A stretch of DNA of 64,000 bases, taken from positions 1 through 64,000 of the forward strand of contig CAZSRS010000014.1 in assembly GCA_964609625.1 (NCBI GenBank). The letters are read 5' to 3'. The position numbers and the translations under genes were made by a program. The notes under the pieces are model-generated. The model worked only from the letters and a program-made list of their open reading frames with translations, made no database searches and was not told where the DNA came from. This document shows, one piece after another, positions 53,334 through 61,407 of the stretch. Each line of letters starts with the position of its first letter. Positions within the stretch are counted from its first letter, which is position 1. The DNA comes from G963674665 sp964609625 (GTDB taxonomy: Bacteria; Desulfobacterota; Desulfovibrionia; Desulfovibrionales; Desulfovibrionaceae).

Positions 53334-54814
53334 GTCATGATTTTGCCGTGATCGGCGCGGGCGTTTCGGGCATGGCCACTGCCATCATCCTGGCTCTGGG
53401 GGGCAAGCGGGTGATCCTGGTGGAACAGGCCCCCCGCCCCGGACCGGTGCTGCGGGGCTTCACCCGCAGTGGGTGCCGGTTGGAAAGCGGCTTTCACTAT
53501 GCAGGTGGGCTTGGTCCGGGACAGATTCTCAGCGCCTATTTCCGGCACCTCGGCCTGGAGCCTTGGCTGGAGCTGGACTCCGAGCCGGTGGTGGAGACCC
53601 TGCGCGTGGCGGACCCACCGGGAGAATGGCGCGTGCCCTGCGACGGCAGCCTGCCCGAACACCTCGGCGGCCTGTTTCCCGAGGAACGGGACGGCATCGC
53701 GGCCTTTTTCGACGCAGTGGGTCATGCGCTGGCCAACACCCCCTTCCTGAACCTGGAGCGGGAGCGAGAGCCGGAGGATCTGCCGTTCCGGCGGCTGTCC
53801 CTGGCCCAGGTCCTGGAGTGTTTCATCGCCAACCCTGTCCTGCGGCGCATCCTTGGCATGCACTATTTTTTTTATGGCGTGATGCCGCACAAGGTCGCTT
53901 TCAGCGACCACGTCCGCTACGCCGGCTCCTTTTACACCTCCTCGCGCAGGATTCGCGGCGGTGGCGCGGCCCTGGTGCAAGCCTTCGAGAACGCCATGCA
54001 ACGGGGCGGCGTGGATCTGGCCATGGGCTCCGGCGCCACAAGCCTCGAACTCTCTCCGGCCGGCGCCATCCGGGGCGTGCGACTGAAAAACGGCGTGCTT
54101 CTCCCCTGCGCGCGGTGCGTCGTGGCCACGCATCCCAGGTCGGCCTTGGCCCTGGCTCCGAAAAAGGCCTTCAGACCGGCCTATGCGGAGTACATTGCCT
54201 CGCTGCCCGAGACGCCCTCGGCCTACATGCTTTTTGGCCTGTCAACTGGGCGTTTGCCCCTGCTGGAGAGCGGCGGATTGCACCTGGCACACAGTGCGGA
54301 CCACCCCACCCAGGACTATTGGCGTGTCCCGCTGGAAGAGCGGCCGATGTTCGTGGCCCAAGCCGGCGAACCAGGCCCCGACGCTCCGGACAACGCCCAG
54401 GTTTTCGGTGCCATCCTCCCTGCGGGGCATGAAGAGACCGAGGCATGGGCCGCGAGCGCCCCCTGCCGCCGCCCCGGAGAATACCTGGAGCACAAGGAAC
54501 GGATCGCCGGGGCCATGGTTGAACGTCTTGAGGAACACTGCCCGGAGCTGCGCGACGGCTGGACACCGCTGGAGACGGCCACACCCTTGACCTTCAGGCA
54601 CTATGGAGGCAGCCCCTGGGGTAGTCTATTCGGAGTGCAGCACCAACTTGGCGCCTTGCCGATCATGCCTCAAACCAGGCTTGAGAATCTCTTCCTCACT
54701 GGGCAGGGCATCACGGGGCCGGGCGTGCTGGGCGCGGTGATCGCCGCCTACGCCACCTGCGGCAGGATATTCGGCAGGGGGAAGCTGTTGGCGGAGGTGC
54801 GGGGATGCGCCTGA
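53330..54814 (+). CDS. phytoene-desaturase/retinol-saturase-like FAD oxidoreductase
   Basis: A 494-residue flavoprotein. I take the ATG at 53330, overlapping the ketosynthase stop. The Rossmann fingerprint FAVIGAGVSGMATAIILA opens it, followed by VILVEQ. The C-terminal FAD-contact block LFLTGQGITGPGVLGAV closes it. The family (CrtI-like) desaturates or saturates long polyene or isoprenoid chains. In this operon it probably adjusts double bonds in an ACP- or lipid-bound acyl chain. Its last bases overlap the second ketosynthase by ten. Confidence 0.88.
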   Translation: MSHDFAVIGAGVSGMATAIILALGGKRVILVEQAPRPGPVLRGFTRSGCRLESGFHYAGGLGPGQILSAYFRHLGLEPWLELDSEPVVETLRVADPPGEWRVPCDGSLPEHLGGLFPEERDGIAAFFDAVGHALANTPFLNLEREREPEDLPFRRLSLAQVLECFIANPVLRRILGMHYFFYGVMPHKVAFSDHVRYAGSFYTSSRRIRGGGAALVQAFENAMQRGGVDLAMGSGATSLELSPAGAIRGVRLKNGVLLPCARCVVATHPRSALALAPKKAFRPAYAEYIASLPETPSAYMLFGLSTGRLPLLESGGLHLAHSADHPTQDYWRVPLEERPMFVAQAGEPGPDAPDNAQVFGAILPAGHEETEAWAASAPCRRPGEYLEHKERIAGAMVERLEEHCPELRDGWTPLETATPLTFRHYGGSPWGSLFGVQHQLGALPIMPQTRLENLFLTGQGITGPGVLGAVIAAYATCGRIFGRGKLLAEVRGCA

Positions 54815-56049
54815 GACGGGTGGTGGTCACGGGCCTGGGCGCGGTGTCACCGTGCGGTTATGGCGTGGAGCCGCTCTTCCAAGCCCTCATGGGCGGGGAG
54901 AGTGCCGTGCGGCGTGTGCCAGAGTTCGACCGCGTCAAGGGGCTGCGCTGCAAGATCGGGGGCGTGGCACCGGATCCCGATACCATGTTCATACCGCGCA
55001 AGCACAGACGCTCCATGTCGCGGATGTCCCAGTTCGCCGTGCTGGCCTGCCGGGAGGCCCTGGCGCAGGGGGGGGTGGACGAGACCTTGTGCGGATCGGG
55101 CCGGCTCGGTCTGGCCATCGGCTCCTCCGTGGGCAGTCCAGAGACGTTCCAGGATTTTTTCGGCGGCTATCTGCGCGATTGGTCCATTGAATCGGTCAAG
55201 TCCCAACTGTTCTTCAGGGTCATGGGGCACAGCTGCGCGGTGAACGCGGCCCAGGCCTTGGGGATATCGGGCAGGGTCCTGGCACCGTCAGCCGCATGCG
55301 CCAGTTCGGGCCAAGCCCTGGGCCTCGGATTCGAGGCCATCGCCCTGGGCCGGCAGGATCTCATGCTCTGTGGCGGCGCCGACGAACTCCATCCCCTGAC
55401 CACGGGCACCTTCGATATCATCAACGCCGCGTCCACCGGCTACAACGACAGGCCCCAGGCCTCACCGCGCCCCTTTGACCTGGAGCGGGACGGCACGGTG
55501 TGCAGTGAGGGCAGCGGTGTGCTGCTGCTGGAGGCCCTGGACTCGGCCCTGCGGCGCGGTGCCCGGCCCCTGGCCGAGATTCTGGGTTTTGCCATGCTCA
55601 CGGACCCGGCCAACATCTCCAGCCCCGGCTCGGAGAGTCTCGAGGCCTGCATGCGTCAGGCCCTGGAGCATGCGGGGGTCTCTCCGCGGCACGTGGAGTA
55701 CGTCAATGCCCACGCCACAGGCACTCTGCTGGGAGATCAGGCCGAAGGGCGGGCCATCGAGCGGATCTTCGGCGACCGTCCCCTGGTGAGCAGTTGCAAG
55801 GGGCATCTGGGGCACTGTCTGGCGGCCAGCGGCGCGCTGGAGTGCGCGGCAGTGGTGCGGATGCTGCTTGTCCGACGGCTGGCTCCGACCCTGAACCTGG
55901 AATATATTGACCTGCGATGCGGAAAGATTCATCATATTACGAAACCGACGCAAACCCCCGTGTCGGTGGTAATCAAGAACAGCTTCGCCCTTGGAGGGGC
56001 GAACACAGCAGTGGTCATTGCCTCGATTGACCATGCGGACAGGGCATAA
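54805..56049 (+). CDS. beta-ketoacyl-ACP synthase 2 of the acyl-assembly operon
   Basis: A 414-residue ketosynthase with Cys165 (SAACASSGQ), His303 (VNAHATGTLLGD), Lys332 and His337 (CKGHLGHCLAASG), so it too is catalytically complete rather than a chain-length factor. Two complete ketosynthases suggest separate steps, such as priming and elongation, or chains of different length. It overlaps the flavoprotein gene at the start and the ACP gene by one base (TAATG) at the end. Confidence 0.9.
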   Translation: MRLRRVVVTGLGAVSPCGYGVEPLFQALMGGESAVRRVPEFDRVKGLRCKIGGVAPDPDTMFIPRKHRRSMSRMSQFAVLACREALAQGGVDETLCGSGRLGLAIGSSVGSPETFQDFFGGYLRDWSIESVKSQLFFRVMGHSCAVNAAQALGISGRVLAPSAACASSGQALGLGFEAIALGRQDLMLCGGADELHPLTTGTFDIINAASTGYNDRPQASPRPFDLERDGTVCSEGSGVLLLEALDSALRRGARPLAEILGFAMLTDPANISSPGSESLEACMRQALEHAGVSPRHVEYVNAHATGTLLGDQAEGRAIERIFGDRPLVSSCKGHLGHCLAASGALECAAVVRMLLVRRLAPTLNLEYIDLRCGKIHHITKPTQTPVSVVIKNSFALGGANTAVVIASIDHADRA

Positions 56050-56312
56050 TGGATCGAGAAACCATCATACGCAACGTAAACAACGCCATGACCGAGGAGT
56101 TCGAACTGGACCCCGCGGCCATGAAGCCCGAGGCACACCTGTACGACGACCTGGGGTTGGACAGCCTGGACGCGGTGGACATGGTCATTGTCCTGGAGAA
56201 CACCTTCGGCATGCGCATTCGCGACGACCAGGGCATCCGCGACATCCGCACCCTCGGCGACATCTACGGCTTCATCGAGCGCAAGGGTCTCGAAGCGCGC
56301 GAGCAGCCCTGA
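56049..56312 (+). CDS. acyl carrier protein
   Basis: An 87-residue ACP. The GLDSLDAVDMV motif has Ser39 as the phosphopantetheine site, on a helix typical of fatty-acid and type II PKS carriers. It is acidic and small. Its position between the two ketosynthases and the acyltransferase marks it as the dedicated carrier of this pathway. It is coupled to the upstream ketosynthase through the TAATG overlap. Confidence 0.95.
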   Translation: MDRETIIRNVNNAMTEEFELDPAAMKPEAHLYDDLGLDSLDAVDMVIVLENTFGMRIRDDQGIRDIRTLGDIYGFIERKGLEAREQP

Positions 56313-56328
56313 GCTTCCCCTCAACAGA

Positions 56329-57117
56329 GTGCGGCACGTCATCATCCACACCCTCACGACGCTCTACGGTCTCGCGTCCCTGCTCCTGGTCTCGTTGCTG
56401 TTTCTACTGTACGGCCCAGCGCTATTCATCCACGGTCGCCTGGTGCGCGAACTCTCCATGCCCAGGCTCGCACGGCGGTTGATCTGCCGTTACGGCCGAG
56501 CTTGGCTGTTCTGCGTCAGGCCCGTGGTGTCCCAGGAAATACGCATGCCCGATGCCGACAGCATGCCTCTGCCTTGCATCGTGGTATGCAACCATCTGTC
56601 CGCGCTGGACATCTTCTTCATGAGTCTGCTTCCGGTGGACAACATCGTCGTGGCGGTGCGCTCCTGGCCGTTCAAATTGTTTTGGTACGCCCCCTTCATG
56701 CGTCTGGCAGGGTATCTTGACATCGAATCCCAAGACTCCGAAGATATTCGGGCACGGATCACGGCCTGCATGGAAGAAAGAGGAGTGGTGGTTTTTTTTC
56801 CCGAAGGGCACCGCAGCCGGGACGGGCGGTTGCAGCGCTTCCACTCCGGTGCGTTCAAGGCGGCGGTGGAACTTGGCGTACCGGTGCTGCCGTTGTGCCT
56901 CTGCGGCAGCGATGTGCTGCTTCCTCGTGGCGTTCTGCTCATGCGCCCCGCGGTGGTCCGGCTCCAGGCCCTGCCGCCCCTTCATCCTCGGGACTTCCAC
57001 GGGGAATTGGCCCACGTGGAAATGCGCAAACGCGCCAAGGCCGACATCGCCGGTGCCCTGGAGCGGTTGCACACAGCTGATACCAAGGATGCAATCAAAA
57101 TACCTCCCGTGTTTTGA
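56329..57117 (+). CDS. PlsC-like acyltransferase
   Basis: A 262-residue membrane-associated acyltransferase. I choose the GTG at 56329, 16 bases after the ACP stop; the frame continues back into the ACP gene without a better codon. An N-terminal hydrophobic segment precedes the two family motifs, CNHLSALDIFF (His-x4-Asp) and VFFPEGHRSRDG. It would move acyl chains from ACP to a glycerophosphate-like or other alcohol acceptor. The 3' end of the gene folds into the first hairpin of the downstream chain. Confidence 0.85.
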   Translation: MRHVIIHTLTTLYGLASLLLVSLLFLLYGPALFIHGRLVRELSMPRLARRLICRYGRAWLFCVRPVVSQEIRMPDADSMPLPCIVVCNHLSALDIFFMSLLPVDNIVVAVRSWPFKLFWYAPFMRLAGYLDIESQDSEDIRARITACMEERGVVVFFPEGHRSRDGRLQRFHSGAFKAAVELGVPVLPLCLCGSDVLLPRGVLLMRPAVVRLQALPPLHPRDFHGELAHVEMRKRAKADIAGALERLHTADTKDAIKIPPVF

Positions 57118-57229
57118 TTGCTTCGGCCTGGCGAAAACGTGGTTTCACCAGGCCTTACGCGAGGTTCGCTCGCGGCGTGGCGTCCTGCCACGCGATACCA
57201 AGTTGCGCTCTTCGATTGCAACTTGGTAT
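57091..57229 (+). repeat. chain of five consecutive hairpins between acyltransferase and ligase genes
   Basis: Five inverted repeats lie end to end. H1: 57091-57100 pairs with 57112-57121 (10 bp, loop 11). H2: 57125-57131 with 57148-57154 (7 bp, extendable with a GAAA/TTTC inner stem). H3: CGCGAG 57158-57163 with CTCGCG 57169-57174 (6 bp, loop GTTCG). H4: GCGTGGC 57175-57181 with GCCACGC 57187-57193 (7 bp, loop 5). H5: 57195-57206 with 57218-57229 (12 bp, loop 11). All stated stems are perfect. H1 includes the acyltransferase stop codon. No T-run follows the last stem. Confidence 0.85.
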
Positions 57230-57254
57230 GCAACCCCACGCGGGCTACAGAGAG

Positions 57255-58571
57255 ATGCAGGATATCACGTCCATGACTCCACAGGCAGTGGCAGCGCTGC
57301 AAGATCGATTGCTGCGTGAACACTTGGCCTATGTCGCGGAGCGCTCCGCCTATTACCGCAGGCGTTTCCAGGAGACCGGTTTTCGGCCCGATGACGTGCG
57401 TGGCGTGGCGGATCTGCACCAGCTGCCCACCACCACCAAGCAGGAACTGGACGCCCACAACGCGGAATTCCTGTGCACCCCGCACCGAGAGGTGGTGGAT
57501 GTCTGTCTGACCTCGGGCACCACGGCGCGCCCCGTGGCCCTGTTGCAGACCAGGGCCGACTTGGCCCGGCTGGAACGCAACGAGGAGCAGGGTTTTCTCC
57601 TGGCAGGTGTCACCGCCACGGATCGGGTCATGGTCTGCGCGGCCATGGACCGCTGCTTCATGGCCGGATTGGCCTATTTCCTGGGGTTGGTGCGCATCGG
57701 CGCCACCGTGATCCGCGCCGGCTCCAGCAGCCTGCCCGTGGCCTTGGAACTGGTGCGCACGCAACGCCCCACCGTGCTTGTGGGCGTGCCCACGCTGCTC
57801 AAGACCATTGCAGAGCGCCTGTTGCTCGAGGGTGACGCGCCCCGGGACATGGGCGTCTCCGCCCTGGTCTGCATCGGTGAACCCGTGCGCACGCCGGACT
57901 TCGACCTTTCCCCGCTGGGGTGCCGGCTCCACGAACTTTGGGGGGCCAGGATCCACGGTACCTACGCCGGCACGGAAATGGCCACGGCCTTTACCGAGTG
58001 TTCCGCCGGCAGGGGCGGGCACCTGCCTCCCGAACTCGCGGTGGTGGAAGTGCTCGACGATGCGGGAGTACCGGTCCCTCACGGCGAGCCCGGCGAGGTG
58101 GTGGTCACGCCCCTGGGCGTCACGGGCATGCCCCTGCTGCGGTTCCGCACGGGCGACGTGGCCGTGCTGCACCTCGGGCCCTGTCCCTGCGGCCGGAGCA
58201 CGCCCCGGCTCGGCCCCATCCTGGGGCGCAAGAACCAGGTGCTCAAGTACCGTGGCACAACGGTCTTTCCCAACGCCATATTCACGGTTTTGCAGGAGTT
58301 GGAGGGCATTCGTGGCTTCTACCTGGAAGTGCGTGACGAATATGAGCTCTCCGACCACATCCGTGTGGTGGTGGGGGTGGACGAACTGCACGCGCCCCCC
58401 ATGTCCGGGGTCGAGGTGGCGGAACGCATCGCGGCGCGGGTCCGGGTCAAGCCAGAGGTGGTCCTGGCTCCGGCCGATGACGTCACCCGGAAGGTTCAGC
58501 AACCTGACAAGCGCAAGCCAGTGACATTTTTCGATTTTCGTGGCCAAGCACAAGGCGGGGGGCAAGGGTGA
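57255..58571 (+). CDS. PaaK-like AMP-forming acyl/aryl ligase
   Basis: A 438-residue adenylate-forming enzyme of the phenylacetate-CoA ligase type. Motifs in order: TSGTTARPVALL (phosphate loop), TYAGTEMA, RFRTGDVAVL, GRKNQVLKYRG, and a C-terminal VTRKVQQPDKRK with candidate catalytic lysines. It activates a carboxylic acid as the AMP ester and loads it on CoA or, here perhaps, on the ACP. I take the ATG at 57255; the open frame from 57114 would encode 47 odd residues made from the hairpin chain. Its stop overlaps the next gene (GTGA). Confidence 0.85.
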   Translation: MQDITSMTPQAVAALQDRLLREHLAYVAERSAYYRRRFQETGFRPDDVRGVADLHQLPTTTKQELDAHNAEFLCTPHREVVDVCLTSGTTARPVALLQTRADLARLERNEEQGFLLAGVTATDRVMVCAAMDRCFMAGLAYFLGLVRIGATVIRAGSSSLPVALELVRTQRPTVLVGVPTLLKTIAERLLLEGDAPRDMGVSALVCIGEPVRTPDFDLSPLGCRLHELWGARIHGTYAGTEMATAFTECSAGRGGHLPPELAVVEVLDDAGVPVPHGEPGEVVVTPLGVTGMPLLRFRTGDVAVLHLGPCPCGRSTPRLGPILGRKNQVLKYRGTTVFPNAIFTVLQELEGIRGFYLEVRDEYELSDHIRVVVGVDELHAPPMSGVEVAERIAARVRVKPEVVLAPADDVTRKVQQPDKRKPVTFFDFRGQAQGGGQG

Positions 58572-59638
58572 CCACTTCCTTCAGACCCGTCTGGGGCAGC
58601 CATTTCAGTCCGGAAGACATCGCGGCCTGCAAGAGCAGGGACGGTCTGCTCTCCATGGAGTTGGAGTGCAGCCGCGTCTGCAATCTTCGCTGTATCTACT
58701 GCTATTCCAGCGCCGGCGCTCCCCTGGAGAACGAGCTGGGTTGGGAGGAGATCCAGTCGGTGTTGGATCAGGCCCAGGCCCTGGGTGCAAAACGGATCAT
58801 CGTACTCGGCGGGGGTGAGCCACTGGCCTGGGGGCGCATCCGCGAACTGTTGCGCTCCATCCACGAACGCGGCTTGGCCATCGACATCTTTACCAATGCC
58901 ACCCTGATAACGGCGGACTTGGCCCGGGAGCTGTTCCGGCTTGGTGTCAATCCAGTGATCAAGATGAACAGCCTGGACTCGAGGGTGCAGGACGCCCTGG
59001 CCGGACACCAGGGTACGTTCGAGGCCATCCACAGGGGTCTGGGGCATCTCCTGGAGGCGGGATATCCAACACCGAACATGCCCCTGGGCGTGCAGACCGT
59101 GGTCTGTCGGCAGAACTTGGCCGAACTGCCCGCGCTCTGGACCTGGATCAGGGAGCGCTCCCTGACGCCCTATTTCGAGATGCTCACCGTGCAGGGCAGG
59201 GCCAGGGAGCACCTGGAGTTGCAGGTCAGCCCAGCCGAACTGCGCGGCCTGTTCGAGGAACTTGCGCGCATCGATGCCGAGCGGTATGGTCTGCATTGGC
59301 AGCCGCGCCCCCCCATCGCGGGGCTTAGCTGCCGGCGCCACGAGTACACCTGCACGGTGACGGTGCATGGTGACGTCCTGCCTTGCCCCGGCGTCAACAT
59401 TCCGGTGGGCAACGTCCGGCAGGCGCCTCTGGCCGAGGTGTTGCGGCAGAGTCAGGTGATCCGCGACCTGCGCGACATCCGCCGGACCATCAAGGGTGCC
59501 TGCAAGACTTGCGAACTGGCACATGAATGCTATGGTTGCCGTGGTATGGCCTACCAGGCCACGGGCGACTATCTGGCGCCGGATCCCCTGTGCTGGCGCC
59601 CCAACGGCAATGCATCCGGAAGGAGTGGTGGACAATGA
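58568..59638 (+). CDS. radical SAM/SPASM enzyme
   Basis: A 356-residue radical SAM protein. CSRVCNLRCIYC holds the CX3CX2C site (Cys38, Cys42, Cys45) for the 4Fe-4S cluster that cleaves SAM. GGGEPLAW follows. The C-terminal SPASM-like region has CTVTVHGDVLPCPG, CKTCELAHECYGCRG and a final Cys in DPLCW for auxiliary clusters. SPASM enzymes modify peptides, cofactors or small molecules. In an acyl operon, a C-H activation, cyclisation or desaturation on the chain is possible but inferred. It starts with GTG after a G-rich site, in overlap with the ligase. Confidence 0.9.
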   Translation: MTTSFRPVWGSHFSPEDIAACKSRDGLLSMELECSRVCNLRCIYCYSSAGAPLENELGWEEIQSVLDQAQALGAKRIIVLGGGEPLAWGRIRELLRSIHERGLAIDIFTNATLITADLARELFRLGVNPVIKMNSLDSRVQDALAGHQGTFEAIHRGLGHLLEAGYPTPNMPLGVQTVVCRQNLAELPALWTWIRERSLTPYFEMLTVQGRAREHLELQVSPAELRGLFEELARIDAERYGLHWQPRPPIAGLSCRRHEYTCTVTVHGDVLPCPGVNIPVGNVRQAPLAEVLRQSQVIRDLRDIRRTIKGACKTCELAHECYGCRGMAYQATGDYLAPDPLCWRPNGNASGRSGGQ

Positions 59639-60111
59639 ACTGCGTACAGAACGCACACGAGCTTCAGCTGCCTCTGGAAGCCGCGGACTTGTGGGAGTAT
59701 CTGCCCCAGCGCCCCCCTTTGTTGCTGCTTTCCAGGCTCTTGAAAGTGGACGTTGATGCCGTCAAGGGAGCTGCCGAGGCCGAATTCGCACCGGGCAGCC
59801 CCGTGCTTGACTCCAGGGGGCTGGTGGCGCCCGAGGCCCTGCTGGAATGTATGGCCCAGGCCTTTGCCGCGGTGGAGGGCTACTGTCGTGCCGTTGAGCA
59901 CGCCGCCCCTCCCGCTGCTCCGGGCATGCTCGCCGCGGTGCGCAAGGCGGTCTTTTCCGGCCGGGCCCAGGCCGGTACGCCCTTGTTGATCCTGGTGGAA
60001 GCCACGGGGCGCTTCGAGGCCTTTACCGTGATTCAGGGGGAGGTGCTGCAACAGGGCGAACTCCTGGCTTCGGCCGAACTCAAGCTGTACCAACCCGAGG
60101 GGAACGCGTGA
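59635..60111 (+). CDS. hotdog-fold ApeP/FabZ-like protein lacking the usual His
   Basis: A 158-residue single-hotdog protein, taking the ATG at 59635 (ATGA overlap with the radical SAM gene). YLPQRPPLLLLSRLL aligns with the FabZ/ApeI motif LPHRxPFLLLDRV, but Gln25 stands where the catalytic His normally is. The second catalytic position, Glu71 (LLECMAQA), is kept. Hence it may be an acyl-binding or isomerising relative, or a dehydratase with a changed mechanism. It ends in overlap with the LolA-like gene. Confidence 0.8.
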   Translation: MNCVQNAHELQLPLEAADLWEYLPQRPPLLLLSRLLKVDVDAVKGAAEAEFAPGSPVLDSRGLVAPEALLECMAQAFAAVEGYCRAVEHAAPPAAPGMLAAVRKAVFSGRAQAGTPLLILVEATGRFEAFTVIQGEVLQQGELLASAELKLYQPEGNA

Positions 60112-60749
60112 GACTCCTGCCGCTCCTCCTTGCCCTGCTGTCGGTCCAGCTGTTCGCACCGGCAGCCGTGGAAGCGCAGGAGGCCCTGGATCCGGCGGAA
60201 GCCGGCGCCGTGCTCCAGGCCTTGACTCGAGCGGCTATGGATGTGCGCACCGTACGGAGCGACTTTGTCCAGGAAAAGCGGCTCAAGGCCTTTAGCCGGA
60301 GCATGCGGTCAGAAGGCCGCATGTATCTGGAAAAACCCGACAAACTGCGATGGGAGTACCTCTCGCCAGGCCGGTCGGGATTTGCCGTGAACGGGGGCAG
60401 TGCGCTCAGGTGGAGCGAGTTCGAACCCGAGACCCAGCCCTTTGCCCTGGAGGACGATCCCCTGGCCAAGGCCGTTTCCCAGCAGTTGTTGGCCTGGGCC
60501 GGCGTGGACCTGGATCGCCTGGGCACGCGGTTCGCCATCGAGGTGGTGCGGGCCGAGCCCCCAGTGCTCCGCCTCACGGCCAAGGACGAGCGCCTGGGGG
60601 ACTATCTCCATGAACTGCGCATCCATTTCGCGGCCGATCTGCGTTCCGTGATCCGCGTGGAGCTGCACGAGCCAGGAGGCGACGCCACCGTACTGGATTT
60701 CTTGAACACCAAGTTGAACGAATCCCTGCCCGAGGGTATCTTCGAGTGA
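60108..60749 (+). CDS. LolA-like periplasmic carrier protein
   Basis: A 213-residue protein with signal peptide MRLLPLLLALLSVQLF and cleavage near VEAQEA. The mature part has SDFVQEKRLKAFSRSMRSEG and LEKPDKLRWEY, typical of the LolA-like proteins found in aryl-polyene and flexirubin clusters. Such proteins carry hydrophobic molecules across the periplasm. Here it probably ferries the acyl product or its lipid to the outer membrane. Starts at a GTG overlapping the hotdog gene, the last member of the tight chain. Confidence 0.85.
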   Translation: MRLLPLLLALLSVQLFAPAAVEAQEALDPAEAGAVLQALTRAAMDVRTVRSDFVQEKRLKAFSRSMRSEGRMYLEKPDKLRWEYLSPGRSGFAVNGGSALRWSEFEPETQPFALEDDPLAKAVSQQLLAWAGVDLDRLGTRFAIEVVRAEPPVLRLTAKDERLGDYLHELRIHFAADLRSVIRVELHEPGGDATVLDFLNTKLNESLPEGIFE

Positions 60750-60804
60750 CACTCGGTGTGCGTCGCGGTTGCGGCAGCACTCCCCAAAACAGAAGGAGAT
60801 CGAT

Positions 60805-61323
60805 ATGTTTCTGCTCAAGCACGTGCCCCCCGAGAAAGCGACGGACGTGGTCGCCGAAGCTTACGGGGTGATGCCTCCCCACCTTCCAGTGCCCGAGCCC
60901 CTGCAGATGTTCAGCATCAGCCCGGAGCTGGCCCGGCTCCAGAGCCAGGGCATCCGATATTTCATCGGGCACGAGAAGCTGGACTTCGGCTTTTTCGCCA
61001 TGCTGCGGCTGGTGGCTGCCGGCGAATTCGACTACCCCTACTGCATCCAGCTCAACACGACGATCCTGGAAAAGGCCGGCGGCCTGAGCCCCGAGGAGGT
61101 GTTGGCCATCCGGGAGAATCCGGAACGAGCCCCCCTGGAGGAACCGCAGAAGTCCTTGTTCCTGTTCGTGGTCAAGCTGATCAAGGACCCGGAGTCCATT
61201 GCCGAGGCAGACATCGCGCCTTTGCGGGAACTGGGCTGGACCGACAAGGACATCTTCGACGCGTCTTATCACGCGGCCATGATGCGGGGGCCGAGCATGC
61301 TGTTCAAGGCCTTTCGGCGGTGA
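60805..61323 (+). CDS. AhpD-fold protein (carboxymuconolactone decarboxylase-like)
   Basis: A 172-residue helical protein, ATG at 60805 after AAGGAG. The LRLVAAGEFDYPYCIQLN block resembles the AhpD/CMD core around the peroxidatic site, but it has a single Cys in the entire protein, so the redox-active CxxC of AhpD is missing. A non-redox member, or one with a different partner, is more likely. It sits 55 bases after the LolA-like gene and may be part of the same transcript. Confidence 0.65.
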   Translation: MFLLKHVPPEKATDVVAEAYGVMPPHLPVPEPLQMFSISPELARLQSQGIRYFIGHEKLDFGFFAMLRLVAAGEFDYPYCIQLNTTILEKAGGLSPEEVLAIRENPERAPLEEPQKSLFLFVVKLIKDPESIAEADIAPLRELGWTDKDIFDASYHAAMMRGPSMLFKAFRR

Positions 61324-61342
61324 TGTCCGGTGGATTGATTTC

Positions 61343-61358
61343 CGGCGAACCTCTTGCT
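61343..61358 (+). promoter_or_regulatory. weak sigma-54-like element before the TPR gene
   Basis: CGGCGAACCTCTTGCT keeps GG-N10-GC and a perfect TTGCT at -12, but the -24 box is poor. A start near 61369 would give a leader of about 39 bases to the gene at 61408. Confidence 0.25.
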
Positions 61359-61407
61359 TTGCCGCGGCCCTTCGGGGTAGTGTCCATGCTCGCCTGGAGG
61401 AAGTTCT

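Noticed and set aside
57114..57254. N-terminal extension of the ligase from a TTG at 57114
   Set aside because: The 47 residues come from the hairpin chain and show no ligase-like sequence; the ATG at 57255 gives a family-normal N-terminus.
56982..58565. 527-codon minus-strand frame opposite the ligase
   Set aside because: Antisense shadow; the PaaK-like motifs are on the plus strand.
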